A program made the translations under genes and the position numbers. The notes beneath the pieces were generated by a model. The model saw only the letters and a program-made list of their open reading frames with translations, searched no databases and was not told where the DNA came from. Shown in pieces: positions 9,255 to 17,416 of a DNA stretch of 64,000 bases (position 1 is its first letter; every line of letters starts with the position of its first letter). The DNA is from Mesorhizobium sp. (GTDB lineage: Bacteria; Pseudomonadota; Alphaproteobacteria; Rhizobiales; Rhizobiaceae). Where the stretch lies: positions 31,187-95,186 of the forward strand of contig SAQR01000013.1 of assembly GCA_004020365.1 (NCBI GenBank). The letters run 5' to 3'.

Positions 9255-9401
9255 TCAGTGCGCGCTGATGCCGAGCGTGTGGCCGCGGCGTGCGCAAGCG
9301 GGGCCTGGGCCGCGCATGTAATAGCGCTCCGGCCGATAGGTCGGCGCGACGAATTCCCGGATGGCGGCAGCGTAGCCGATGAGGTGCCTCAAGAAGTTCA
9401 T
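9255..9401 (-). CDS. Possible small protein, 48 aa
   Basis: The frame begins MNFLRHLIGYAAAIREFVAP and has AGGGA three bases before the ATG. The peptide has a hydrophobic/basic first half and an Arg/Gly-rich end containing RPERYYMRGPGPACARRG. The composition looks protein-like rather than a GC shadow, and there is no competing gene on the other strand. No family is recognised. Translation is plausible but unproven. The stretch on to the stress promoter at 9682 holds nothing else I can support. Confidence 0.4.
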   Translation of the reverse strand: MNFLRHLIGYAAAIREFVAPTYRPERYYMRGPGPACARRGHTLGISAH

Positions 9402-9681
9402 TTTCCCTGTCCCTGTCCCGAGTTCGGATGTCCCTTCCGAATTGCGTGGGATCATAGCGTCGAGGCGTGAATACTCGGTGAACACGATGTTAATCTTTGC
9501 TCAAAAAGGCCTTGGTTCGTGGCTGGAATGCGGCTGATTCGGGGTCTTTCCATGCAGTTCGTCGGCATTCCGGCTAGTGTGACTTTTGCATCACATGTGT
9601 TTCGTTTGGATGTCGCTCCGACGCGCTTGTGTTTCAACTTGGCTGGCGCCGCGAAATTTCCGTGCTTGCTCGGGAAAGCCA

Positions 9682-9706
9682 GGAACCCGTCCGATAGAAA
9701 CACGTT
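9682..9706 (+). promoter_or_regulatory. EcfG-type general stress promoter
   Basis: GGAAC at 9682-9686 is followed after exactly 16 bases by CGTT at 9703-9706. This matches the alphaproteobacterial EcfG (general stress sigma) consensus GGAAC-N16/17-CGTT. It lies about 100 bases before the ferritin-like DUF892 gene. Confidence 0.75.
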
Positions 9707-9803
9707 GATTCTGGGAGCCGGGACCAACCCGGCCCAGCGGCTTCCGAGCGGAACCGCCGCCGGAACCCCCAAAACACAGCAAGAACAATGGAAAGGCAAA
9801 GCC

Positions 9804-10310
9804 ATGGGTTTCTTTTCGAAAGACATCAAGACGCTGGACGACCTCTTCGTCCACACGCTGCGCGACATCTATTACGCCGAGAAACAGATCGAGAAGTCAC
9901 TGCCGAAGATGATCGACAAGGCGACCGACCCGCAGCTGAAAGCCGGCTTTGAAAAGCATCTCGGCCAGACCAAAGGTCATATCGAGCGGGTCGAGAAGGT
10001 GTTCGAACTGCATGGCGTGAAGGCCAAGACGGTCAACTGTCCGGCCATCGACGGCATTCTCGAGGAAGCCGATGAAGTCAGCGGCGACATCGACGACAAG
10101 GACGTTCTCGACGCCGCCCTGATCGCATCCGCGCAGGCGATCGAACACTACGAGATAACCCGTTACGGCACGTTGATCGCCTGGGCCAAGCAGCTTGGCC
10201 GCACCGACTGTGCCAATGTCCTGGCCAACAACATCAAGGAAGAGCAGGCGACCGACCGCAAGCTCACCGAGATTGCGGAAGCCAAGGTCAACCTTCAGGC
10301 CGCCGAGTAG
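9804..10310 (+). CDS. Ferritin-like DUF892 (YciE/YciF-type) stress protein
   Basis: A 168-aa four-helix protein of the YciF/DUF892 family. TLDDLFVHTLRDIYYAEKQIEKSLPKM at the N terminus and QAIEHYEITRYGTLIAWAKQLG in the middle are family hallmarks, with Glu and His residues placed to bind a di-iron centre. These are cytoplasmic stress proteins of unclear enzymology. The ATG at 9804 has GGAAAGG upstream. An EcfG-type promoter precedes the gene and a strong intrinsic terminator follows it, so it is probably a monocistronic general-stress gene. ligD starts after the terminator. Confidence 0.9.
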   Translation: MGFFSKDIKTLDDLFVHTLRDIYYAEKQIEKSLPKMIDKATDPQLKAGFEKHLGQTKGHIERVEKVFELHGVKAKTVNCPAIDGILEEADEVSGDIDDKDVLDAALIASAQAIEHYEITRYGTLIAWAKQLGRTDCANVLANNIKEEQATDRKLTEIAEAKVNLQAAE

Positions 10311-10322
10311 CAGTCTCGATCC

Positions 10323-10359
10323 AGGCAATGCCGGGCAACCCGGCTTTGCCTCGCTTTTT
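10323..10359 (+). terminator. Intrinsic terminator after the DUF892 gene
   Basis: A long stem: AGGCAA then GCCGGG, three-base loop CAA, then CCCGGC and TTGCCT, with a single unpaired T on each side. A run of five T follows at 10355-10359. It begins 12 bases after the stop codon. Confidence 0.85.
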
Positions 10360-10474
10360 CGCGGGGCCGGAACTGAAACTGTTTTTATCCGTTCAAGGCC
10401 TCGTATCGGCGTCGCCAAGCCGAAGCCGTCACAGCAAATCGGCGCCACACCAAACCGGCATAGGTGCGCGTGCG

Positions 10475-13039
10475 ATGGCCAGCCTTGAGCAGTATCACGC
10501 CAAACGCGATTTCAAGAAGACCGCCGAGCCGGCCGGCAAGGTCGTTCGCAACAGGAAAGGTGAGGCCGGTGGCATCTTTGTCGTCCACAAGCACGCCGCG
10601 ACACGACTGCATTACGACCTTCGGCTGGAGCATGGCGGCGTGCTGTGGAGCTGGGCGATAACCCGGGGTCCGAGCCTCGATCCGCATGAAAAGCGGTTCG
10701 CCGTGCATGTCGAGGACCACCCGATCGACTATGCGTCCTTCGAAGGCACCATTCCCAAGGGCGAATATGGTGGCGGCTCGGTCATCGTCTGGGACGAAGG
10801 CAAATGGCAACCGGAGAACGATCCGGTCCAGGCGATGAAAAAGGGCCATATCAGCTTCGAATTGCACGGCCACAAGCTGAATGGTCTCTGGCATCTGGTG
10901 CGGCTGAAGCCGCGTCCGGGTAAAACGCGCGACAATTGGCTGCTGATCAAATCCGACGATGCCGCCGCGCGCCCAGGTGAGGACATCTTGCAGGAGGCGC
11001 CCGAGTCGGTGAAGTCGGGCCTGACGATCGAGGAGGTTGGCGAAGGCAAGACCGCCGATGGCAAGAAGCCAAGGGTCTGGCATTCGAACAGACGGTCCAC
11101 CAGCAAGGCGAGGGCCAAGGCGGCAAAGCAGCTGGAGTTCATCGAACCATGCCTCGCCACACTGCAGAGGGATGCCCCTCCCGGCGAGGAATGGCTGCAT
11201 GAGGTGAAATTCGACGGCTACCGCATACAGGCGCAGCTTGCCGGCACAAAGGTGCGGCTGTTGACCCGCACCGGCCTCGACTGGACCGGCAAATTCGGCG
11301 GCGCGATTGTTGCAGAACTCGGGCGTCTGAAATGTACCGACGCCATCATCGACGGCGAGATCGTCGTGCTGGCAGACAGCGGCGTCTCGTCTTTCGCGTT
11401 GCTCCAGGCTGACCTGTCGGCCGGCCGCACGGATCGCTTTCTCTATTACGTCTTCGACCTGATCCGTCTCGACGGCCAAGACCTGCGCAAAGAGCCGCTG
11501 GTCGAGCGCAAGCAGGCTTTGCAGGATTTGCTTGGCAAACAGCCAGACAATTCGGCAGTCCGCCTCAGCGACCATTTTGCCGAACCGGGCAAGGTCATGC
11601 TGGAGCACGCCTGCCGCATGGGGTTGGAAGGCATCGTCTCCAAGCGCGCCGACGCGCCCTATCGCAGCGGCCGCGGCCTGTCCTGGGTGAAGTCGAAATG
11701 CACGCTGCGCCAGGAGTTCGTCATCGGCGGCTACCTGCCGTCGGAGAAGACCGGGCGCGGATTGCGCTCCCTGCTGGTCGGCTATCATGAGGGCGGCAAG
11801 CTGCACTATGCCGGCCGCGTCGGCACCGGCTTTTCGATGCAGAGCACCAACGACCTGAAGAAAAAGTTGGATGCGTTGAAGGCGAAGACCTCGCCCTTCG
11901 ATACGGCCGTGCCGAAAGGCAAGCGGTCGGGCAAAGGAGTGGTTTGGGTGAAGCCCGAACTTGTCGGCGAAGTGGAGTTCCGCACCTGGACGTCCGACCG
12001 TATAATACGCCACGCCTCGTTCCAGGGATTGCGCGAGGACAAACCGGCGGAGGAAGTCGTGCAGGAAAAGCCGAAGGCACCCGCTGGCAGGGCTGACACC
12101 AAGGCAAAGCCTGCCGACACCAAGGCAAAGCCTGCTGGGGGCAAGGGCGAGATATCCGCCTCTGTCAAATCCACGGGGGCAGCAAACACCGTCGTAAAAC
12201 TTTCTCATCCGGACAAGCTTCTATGGCCGCAGGAGAAGGTATCGAAGCAGGGCCTGCTCGATCACTACGCTTTGGTCTGGCCGCGCATGCAACAATTCGT
12301 CGTCAATCGGCCGCTCAGCCTGGTGCGCGCCCCGGACGGCGTCGGCGGCCAACGCTTCTTCCAGAAACATGCCTCGGCCGGCATGCATGACAAGATCGCC
12401 AGGATGAAGGATCCGACCGACGGCGAGGAGATCCTGTTCATCCGCGATTTCGACGGTGTCGCTGCCTTGGTCCAGCTCGGCGTGGTCGAGATCCATATCT
12501 GGGGCTGCACCATCGATGAACTGGACAAGCCGGACCAGATCATCTTCGATCTCGATCCCGACGAAGGCGTCGACGTGAAAGCGGTGCGCGCGGCGGCGCT
12601 CGAAATTCACGGCCGGCTCGATGCGCTGCCATTGCCGAATTTCGTCAAGACGTCGGGCGGCAAGGGCTACCATGTCGTCGTGCCGCTGAACCCGTCGGTG
12701 GATTGGGATGAGGTGAAGGACTTCGCCCATGATTTCGCCCGCGCCCTCGAGCAGGCCGCCCCTGATCGGTATACAGCGACGCTGTCGAAGAAGGCGCGCA
12801 CCGGCAAGATCTTCGTCGACTATCTGCGCAATGGCCGCGGCTCGACCACGGTGGCGCCCTATTCGTCGCGCGCCAAGAAAGGCGCCACGGTGTCGATGCC
12901 GGCGACCTGGGCCGAGGTCGAGGCCGGGTTGGCGCCGAACGCCTTTCCGATCGCCGACAAGACGACGCTAAAACAGTTGGCGAAAGCCGATCCCTGGGCA
13001 GATTTTTTCAAGCAGGGCAAGCCGCTCAAGCGAGGCTGA
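10475..13039 (+). CDS. ligD: ATP-dependent DNA ligase LigD (phosphoesterase-ligase-polymerase)
   Basis: An 854-aa non-homologous end-joining enzyme with all three domains in the Pseudomonas order. The 3'-phosphoesterase domain (about 20-160) shows H40, H46, D48, H82 and Y86, matching known catalytic residues. The ligase domain (about 225-530) has the nucleotidyl-lysine K245 in VKFDGYR. A Lys/Ala/Pro linker follows, containing a perfect DTKAKPA duplication. The primase-like polymerase domain (about 575-850) has the metal-binding D692 and D694 in FDLDPDEG. The ATG at 10475 begins the expected MASLEQYHAKRDF start. The usual partner Ku is not in this window. An intrinsic terminator separates ligD from the upstream stress gene, so it needs its own promoter or read-through. 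Confidence 0.97.
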   Translation: MASLEQYHAKRDFKKTAEPAGKVVRNRKGEAGGIFVVHKHAATRLHYDLRLEHGGVLWSWAITRGPSLDPHEKRFAVHVEDHPIDYASFEGTIPKGEYGGGSVIVWDEGKWQPENDPVQAMKKGHISFELHGHKLNGLWHLVRLKPRPGKTRDNWLLIKSDDAAARPGEDILQEAPESVKSGLTIEEVGEGKTADGKKPRVWHSNRRSTSKARAKAAKQLEFIEPCLATLQRDAPPGEEWLHEVKFDGYRIQAQLAGTKVRLLTRTGLDWTGKFGGAIVAELGRLKCTDAIIDGEIVVLADSGVSSFALLQADLSAGRTDRFLYYVFDLIRLDGQDLRKEPLVERKQALQDLLGKQPDNSAVRLSDHFAEPGKVMLEHACRMGLEGIVSKRADAPYRSGRGLSWVKSKCTLRQEFVIGGYLPSEKTGRGLRSLLVGYHEGGKLHYAGRVGTGFSMQSTNDLKKKLDALKAKTSPFDTAVPKGKRSGKGVVWVKPELVGEVEFRTWTSDRIIRHASFQGLREDKPAEEVVQEKPKAPAGRADTKAKPADTKAKPAGGKGEISASVKSTGAANTVVKLSHPDKLLWPQEKVSKQGLLDHYALVWPRMQQFVVNRPLSLVRAPDGVGGQRFFQKHASAGMHDKIARMKDPTDGEEILFIRDFDGVAALVQLGVVEIHIWGCTIDELDKPDQIIFDLDPDEGVDVKAVRAAALEIHGRLDALPLPNFVKTSGGKGYHVVVPLNPSVDWDEVKDFAHDFARALEQAAPDRYTATLSKKARTGKIFVDYLRNGRGSTTVAPYSSRAKKGATVSMPATWAEVEAGLAPNAFPIADKTTLKQLAKADPWADFFKQGKPLKRG

Positions 13040-13053
13040 TCAGTTTCTCAGCC
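13034..13053. terminator. Bidirectional hairpin between convergent ligD and ArsR genes
   Basis: GGCTGA at 13034-13039 pairs with TCAGCC at 13048-13053 around an eight-base loop. Its arms overlap both stop codons, and only eight bases separate the genes. There is no long T tract, so termination is inferred from position. Confidence 0.5.
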
Positions 13054-13722
13054 GAGAAACATCCTCTCGAAGGCCTGCCTCCCCATCGGCGAGAAGATTA
13101 CCGCGCGGCTGTCTTTCTCGCGCCGTGCCCATTTTTCCAAAAGTATCTTATCGAGGATGGCCGCGCCCAGTGTGCCGGCCAGATGCGAGCGCCGCACGCT
13201 CCAGTCGAGGCAGGCCCGGCACACCGGCCGCCGCGCCTTGCTCGCGACATCGATGCCGATCGCGGCAAAATGCGAGGCGGCCGACGGCCCGAGCCGGATC
13301 TCCTTGTCGTCGCGCAGGAGCACTTGTCGAGCGACAAGACGGTCGAGCATCGCCACGGCTTGCTCGCCGGCGAGGTGGTCGTAGCAGACCCGCGCCACAC
13401 GCATGGCGGCGTCGCGCGGGCCCGGCCGCACCCGCTGCGGCCCGACCGCAGCGGCGACACCGGTTATGGCCTCGATCATGCCAGCGACCTGCGGCCCGGC
13501 GAGCCCGTAGTAGCGATGCCGCCCCTGGCTTGCCAGCGTCAGCAGCCCGCCCTCCATCAGTTTCGACAGATGCGAACTGGCGGTCGGCAGCGACACGCCG
13601 GCCTCGAGCGCCAGTTCGCTCGCTGTCAGCGCCGTGCCACCCATCAACGCGGTCAGCATGTTTGCCCGCGCCGGATCGCCGACCAGGCTGGCGATGCGGG
13701 CTATGTCTGGTCCTTCACGCAT
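13048..13722 (-). CDS. ArsR-family winged-helix transcriptional regulator
   Basis: A 224-aa regulator. The N-terminal 95 residues are a winged helix: ARANMLTALMGGTALTASELALEAGVSLPTASSHLSKLMEGGLL, then a wing with GRHRYYGLAGPQVA. The longer C-terminal part holds Cys residues (CYDHLAG, PVCRACLDW) that could sense redox or metal, but no classical ELCVCDL metal motif is present. Transcription diverges from DUF1127, NIPSNAP and monooxygenase genes, its likely targets. The start at 13722 has GGAC upstream. Confidence 0.9.
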   Translation of the reverse strand: MREGPDIARIASLVGDPARANMLTALMGGTALTASELALEAGVSLPTASSHLSKLMEGGLLTLASQGRHRYYGLAGPQVAGMIEAITGVAAAVGPQRVRPGPRDAAMRVARVCYDHLAGEQAVAMLDRLVARQVLLRDDKEIRLGPSAASHFAAIGIDVASKARRPVCRACLDWSVRRSHLAGTLGAAILDKILLEKWARREKDSRAVIFSPMGRQAFERMFLG

Positions 13723-13790
13723 AGTTCGTCCTTTATCGAAGCATCGACGTCAGATAACCACTATCCTCCGCTGAGATCAAGGAGACGACG

Positions 13791-14018
13791 ATGACCGCAA
13801 GAACCGTTCCCCACGCCGTGCTTGTCAGCCGCTTCGGCCGTCGGCCGTCTCCGTTCATGATCTTGCGCCGGGTGCATCTGCGGCTGCTGGCGCGGTGGTA
13901 TGATCGTCATCTGCAACGCCTCGACCTCGCCGAGATTGACGAGCACCTTTTGCGCGACCTCGGCCTGACGCCACAAGACGTTCGCCGCGAATGCGCAAAA
14001 TCCTTCTGGCAAGCGTGA
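13791..14018 (+). CDS. DUF1127 small protein
   Basis: A 75-aa basic protein. The C-terminal half LARWYDRHLQRLDLAEIDEHLLRDLGLTPQDVRRE is the DUF1127 (YjiS-like) motif, rich in Arg. Small DUF1127 proteins in alphaproteobacteria have been tied to RNA and phosphate or stress physiology. AAGGAG lies seven bases before the ATG. It is divergent from the ArsR gene with a 68-base gap, and heads a likely operon with the NIPSNAP and monooxygenase genes. Confidence 0.88.
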   Translation: MTARTVPHAVLVSRFGRRPSPFMILRRVHLRLLARWYDRHLQRLDLAEIDEHLLRDLGLTPQDVRRECAKSFWQA

Positions 14019-14115
14019 TCAGCATGGAAAATTGCCTAGCACATAGCATCACAGAACGTTTCGACCCCGCTCGAACTGTCGCCGCAACAAACCAGATTCA
14101 GCAAGGAGACAAAAG

Positions 14116-14448
14116 ATGACTATCACCTGCTTCATCCGCTACGAGATCGACCCATTCGGCAAGGCGGCGTTCGAGGAGTATGCCCGCAATTGGGGCCAGG
14201 CGATCCCGCGCTGCGGCGCCGATCTGATCGGCTATTTCGCGCCGCATGAGGGTTCGGCCACGACAGCGTATGCCGCCTACAACATCGACAGCCTGGCGGC
14301 TTACGAAGCCTACCGTATCAGGCTCGCCGCCGACCCGGCGGGCAAGGCCAATTACGAGTTCGCCCGGCGTGAAAAATTCATCCTGAAAGAGGATCGGACT
14401 TTTCTGAAACTCGCGTCCGGGCCGCACGCCCCTTTGGTGAAACTGTGA
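14116..14448 (+). CDS. NIPSNAP family protein
   Basis: A 110-aa protein with a dimeric alpha-beta barrel fold. It opens MTITCFIRYEIDPFGKAAFEEYARNWGQAIPRCGADLIGYF and includes YNIDSLAAYEAYRIRLAADP, typical of bacterial NIPSNAP proteins, which have no settled enzymatic role. AAGGAG precedes the ATG. Its stop overlaps the GTG start of the next gene (GTGA), so the pair is coupled. Confidence 0.87.
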   Translation: MTITCFIRYEIDPFGKAAFEEYARNWGQAIPRCGADLIGYFAPHEGSATTAYAAYNIDSLAAYEAYRIRLAADPAGKANYEFARREKFILKEDRTFLKLASGPHAPLVKL

Positions 14449-14789
14449 TCGCCGTCATCTTCGAGGTCGAGCCGGCGGCGGGCAAGCGCGACGCCTATCT
14501 CGGCCTTGCCGCCGACCTGCGTCCGCTGCTCGACGGCATCGATGGTTTTCTCACCATCGAACGCTTCCAAAGCCTTGTCGACCCGAACCGCATCCTGTCG
14601 CTGTCGTTCTGGCGCGACGAGGAAGCGGTGAAAGCCTGGCGCAACACGGAGGAACATAGGCAGGCGCAGAAGGCTGGCCGCGGCGGCATCTTTGCCGACT
14701 ACCGCCTGCGCATCGCCCATGTCGTGCGCGACTATGGCCTGACCGAACGGGCCGAGGCGCCTGAGGACAGCCGGGCGCTGCATGGGTAA
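14445..14789 (+). CDS. Antibiotic biosynthesis monooxygenase (ABM) domain protein
   Basis: A 114-aa ABM-fold protein starting at GTG, which overlaps the NIPSNAP stop. The motif LSLSFWRDEEAVKAWRNTEEHRQAQKAGR is the usual ABM core with the conserved Trp and His. Members include heme-degrading and quinone monooxygenases. Together with NIPSNAP (same fold) and the divergent ArsR regulator it forms a recurring rhizobial cassette. It converges on mbfA with only six bases between, so the two transcripts may interfere. Confidence 0.87.
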   Translation: MIAVIFEVEPAAGKRDAYLGLAADLRPLLDGIDGFLTIERFQSLVDPNRILSLSFWRDEEAVKAWRNTEEHRQAQKAGRGGIFADYRLRIAHVVRDYGLTERAEAPEDSRALHG

Positions 14790-14795
14790 GGATCG

Positions 14796-15779
14796 CTAAG
14801 CATTCCCGATCAGCACTCCAGCCGCAAACACCAGCGCGCCGCCAAGCACCACCTGGAAGGTGGCGCGCCAGAACGGCGTCTGCATGAAACGGTTTTGTAC
14901 AAAGGCGATCGCCCACAGTTCGAAGAACACCACCACGACCGCGAGAATTGTTGCGGTCCAGAAATACGGAATGAGGTAGGGCAAGGCGTGGCCGAGGCCA
15001 CCCAGCGCCGTCATCACGCCTGTGGTGATGCCGCGTTTCACCGGCGAGCCGCGGCCCGACAGCTTGCCGTCGTCGGAGGCGACCTCGGTGAAGCCCATCG
15101 AGATGCCGGCGCCGATCGAGGCGGCAAGCCCGACCAGGAAGGTCTGGAACGTGTCGTGCGTGGCGAACGCGGCGGCGAAGATCGGCGCCAGCGTCGACAC
15201 CGATCCGTCCATCAGCCCGGCCAGTCCCGGCTGGACATAGGTCAGGATGAACTGGCGCTGCTCGGCCGCCGCTTCCTCGGCCTTCGCCGCGCCCGGCACA
15301 TGCTTTTGCTCCAGCCGCTGCGCCAGCGTCTCGTGGCCCTGTTCGGCCACCGCCAGATTGTCGAGCAGCTTTCGCGTCGAGGCGTCGCTGGTGCGTTTCG
15401 CCGCTTCGACGTAGAACAGGTAGGCCTGACGCTCCATCGACTCGGCCTGTTGGCGCACATGTTCGATGCCGAGCGGCCGGACCAGCCAGTCGGGTTTGCG
15501 CTCGTAATAGCCCTTTACATGCTCGCGCCGGATCAGCGGAATACGCTCGCCAAAACGCTCGCGGTGAAGCTCGATCAGCGAGTCGCGATGGCCGTCCTCC
15601 TCCTCCGCCATTTCCTCGAACACTTTGGCCGAATGCGGAAACCTATCCGCCAGCCCGTCGGCATAGGCGCGGTAGATACGCCCGTCATCCTCTTCGGAAG
15701 AGATGGCGAGCGCCAGGATCTCTTGCTCCGAGAGCGACTCGAAGGGACGGCGACCAAGACCGAAAACACGGGAAAGCAT
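14796..15779 (-). CDS. mbfA: Membrane-bound ferritin MbfA, Irr-controlled iron exporter
   Basis: A 327-aa fusion of an N-terminal ferritin/erythrin-like domain (about 1-165) and a C-terminal VIT1/CCC1-like membrane domain (about 180-327) with three or more helices. ExxH-type iron ligands are visible in FEEMAEEEDGHRDSL and VAEQGHETL. In Bradyrhizobium and Agrobacterium MbfA exports iron and protects against iron and peroxide stress. A perfect iron-control element lies 12 bases before the start codon, so Irr repression under low iron is strongly expected. It is monocistronic, and converges on the ABM gene. Confidence 0.95.
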   Translation of the reverse strand: MLSRVFGLGRRPFESLSEQEILALAISSEEDDGRIYRAYADGLADRFPHSAKVFEEMAEEEDGHRDSLIELHRERFGERIPLIRREHVKGYYERKPDWLVRPLGIEHVRQQAESMERQAYLFYVEAAKRTSDASTRKLLDNLAVAEQGHETLAQRLEQKHVPGAAKAEEAAAEQRQFILTYVQPGLAGLMDGSVSTLAPIFAAAFATHDTFQTFLVGLAASIGAGISMGFTEVASDDGKLSGRGSPVKRGITTGVMTALGGLGHALPYLIPYFWTATILAVVVVFFELWAIAFVQNRFMQTPFWRATFQVVLGGALVFAAGVLIGNA

Positions 15780-15790
15780 GAGAAATCCGC

Positions 15791-15817
15791 CCTAGTTTAG
15801 AATGGTTCTAAACTAGG
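15791..15817. promoter_or_regulatory. Iron-control element (ICE), Irr binding site
   Basis: Twelve-base arms, CCTAGTTTAGAA and TTCTAAACTAGG, are exact reverse complements around a TGG centre. They contain the ICE core TTTAGAA-N3-TTCTAAA. The site lies 12 bases before the mbfA ATG and about 140 bases before the divergent gene at 15955. Confidence 0.92.
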
Positions 15818-15954
15818 GTTTGGCGCAGCGTTGGTCAATCGCGCTCGTAGCCGGAGGTTCAAATTCATGGCTGCGGGCATCCTCCGCCATCCCTTCATTA
15901 TTGGCGAATGTTCACCTATATAGCTGGGGCTTAAGCCAAGAGAAAGGAATCCGG

Positions 15955-16278
15955 ATGCCGGCAAAACAGCCCACCCATGCATTTGACCCAAAACCCGTTC
16001 TCGACCTGATCGCCAACATCGAGGCCGATCTGCAGCGCCTGAAGGGGCTGGTCGAGCGGCAGGCCGAAAAATTCGACCCGGCCAATCCGCACAACAAGGC
16101 CCCCGACGGCAAGCTGACCGAGGAGGGCGTCGAATGCTGCTACCGCCTGTTCGACGAGGGCAAGTCGCGCTATTCAGTTGCCCAGCAGATGAAGATATCC
16201 TTCGCCGCCGCCACCCATCGCTTCAACACCTGGCGCAAGATGGGTGGCGCCAAACGGCAACGGACGCTTTTGGGGTGA
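15955..16278 (+). CDS. Conserved-looking small protein, possible C-terminal helix-turn-helix
   Basis: A 107-aa soluble protein. The N-terminal half contains a helix, LDLIANIEADLQRLKGLVERQ. The C-terminal half, VECCYRLFDEGKSRYSVAQQMKISFAAATHRFNTWRKMGG, looks like a recombinase/transposase-type helix-turn-helix, so nucleic acid binding is possible. AGAAAGGA lies before the ATG at 15955; the longer frame has no RBS. It is transcribed away from mbfA and shares its intergenic region with the ICE, so iron control is possible but not shown. Confidence 0.75.
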   Translation: MPAKQPTHAFDPKPVLDLIANIEADLQRLKGLVERQAEKFDPANPHNKAPDGKLTEEGVECCYRLFDEGKSRYSVAQQMKISFAAATHRFNTWRKMGGAKRQRTLLG

Positions 16279-16399
16279 GGAGTGGTCGGCGAAAAGCTCT
16301 CTGCTCTCAGTCCACGAATTGTCTCGGTCACATTTTTCCAGTGGTGCGCGGCCTGGTTTTCCGTGCACCATGGGCGGTCTCATTCTGCAGGACCTCACC

Positions 16400-17377
16400 A
16401 TGACCACCCCTCCCGGCATCGCCGATATCCACCGCGCAGCAACACGATTGTCCGGCCTGATCGTCGAAACGCCGCTGATCGAATCGCCGGAGCTGAACAA
16501 GCGTTTCGGCGCCAGGATCCTGTTCAAGCCGGAGACGCTGCAGCGTACCGGCTCGTTCAAGTTCCGCGGCGCCTACAACAAACTGTCGTCGCTCAGCGAT
16601 GAGCAGCGCAGCCGTGGCGTCGTCGCCTTCTCGTCGGGCAACCATGCGCAAGGCGTCGCCGCGTCGGCGGCGATGTTCGGCGTCAGGGCGGTCATCGCCA
16701 TGCCCACCGATGCGCCGGCGATGAAGGTCGGCAATGTCAGGAAAATGGGCGCCGAAGTGGTCCCGTTCGACCGGTTTCGCGACGATCGCATGGCGGTGGT
16801 TCGCCCGTACATGGAACGCGGCATGATCCTCGTTCCGCCATTCGACGACCCGGCCATCATCGCCGGCCAGGGAACGATCGGGCTCGAACTGATGGCGCAG
16901 GCGAAAACGCTCGGGGTGAGCCTCGACGCGGTCGTCATCCCCTGCGGCGGCGGCGGCCTTAGCAGCGGCATCTCCATCGCGGTCAAGGACGCCTCGCCGG
17001 GCACCGCCGTCTGGGCGGTGGAACCCGAGCATTTCGACGACACCTGTCGTTCACTGGCCAGAGGTGCCCGGGTTTCGATCGAACCCGGCCACAATTCGAT
17101 CTGCGACGCGCTCCTCACCGCCGAGCCGGGCGCGATCACCTTCGAGATCAACCGCAGGAATCTCGCCGGCGGCATTGCCGTATCCGACAGAGCGGCGGCA
17201 CAGGCGATGCGCGACGCCATGGCCCATCTCAAGCTGGTGGTCGAGCCCGGCGGCTGCGTCGGGCTGGCCGCGCTGTCATCGGGCGAGATCGAGCTACCAG
17301 GCAAATGCGTCGCCGTGGTGCTGTCCGGCGGCAATGTCGATTTCGGCACCTATGCGGAGATCATGGCGGCGGCCTAG
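16400..17377 (+). CDS. Threonine/serine dehydratase, PLP fold type II
   Basis: A 325-aa PLP enzyme that removes water and ammonia from threonine or serine, giving 2-oxobutyrate or pyruvate. The PLP lysine is K54 in TGSFKFRGAYN, SSGNHAQG (78-85) is the cofactor loop and CGGGGLSSG the phosphate-binding turn. No ACT domain is present, so this is the catabolic/short form, not the feedback-regulated IlvA. Serine racemase or hydroxyaspartate lyase activity is possible in this subfamily. I chose the ATG at 16400 with AGGA upstream. Confidence 0.9.
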   Translation: MTTPPGIADIHRAATRLSGLIVETPLIESPELNKRFGARILFKPETLQRTGSFKFRGAYNKLSSLSDEQRSRGVVAFSSGNHAQGVAASAAMFGVRAVIAMPTDAPAMKVGNVRKMGAEVVPFDRFRDDRMAVVRPYMERGMILVPPFDDPAIIAGQGTIGLELMAQAKTLGVSLDAVVIPCGGGGLSSGISIAVKDASPGTAVWAVEPEHFDDTCRSLARGARVSIEPGHNSICDALLTAEPGAITFEINRRNLAGGIAVSDRAAAQAMRDAMAHLKLVVEPGGCVGLAALSSGEIELPGKCVAVVLSGGNVDFGTYAEIMAAA

Positions 17378-17416
17378 GTGGCGACCGAACCGGCACCATT
17401 CAAAGGCAGACACGGA

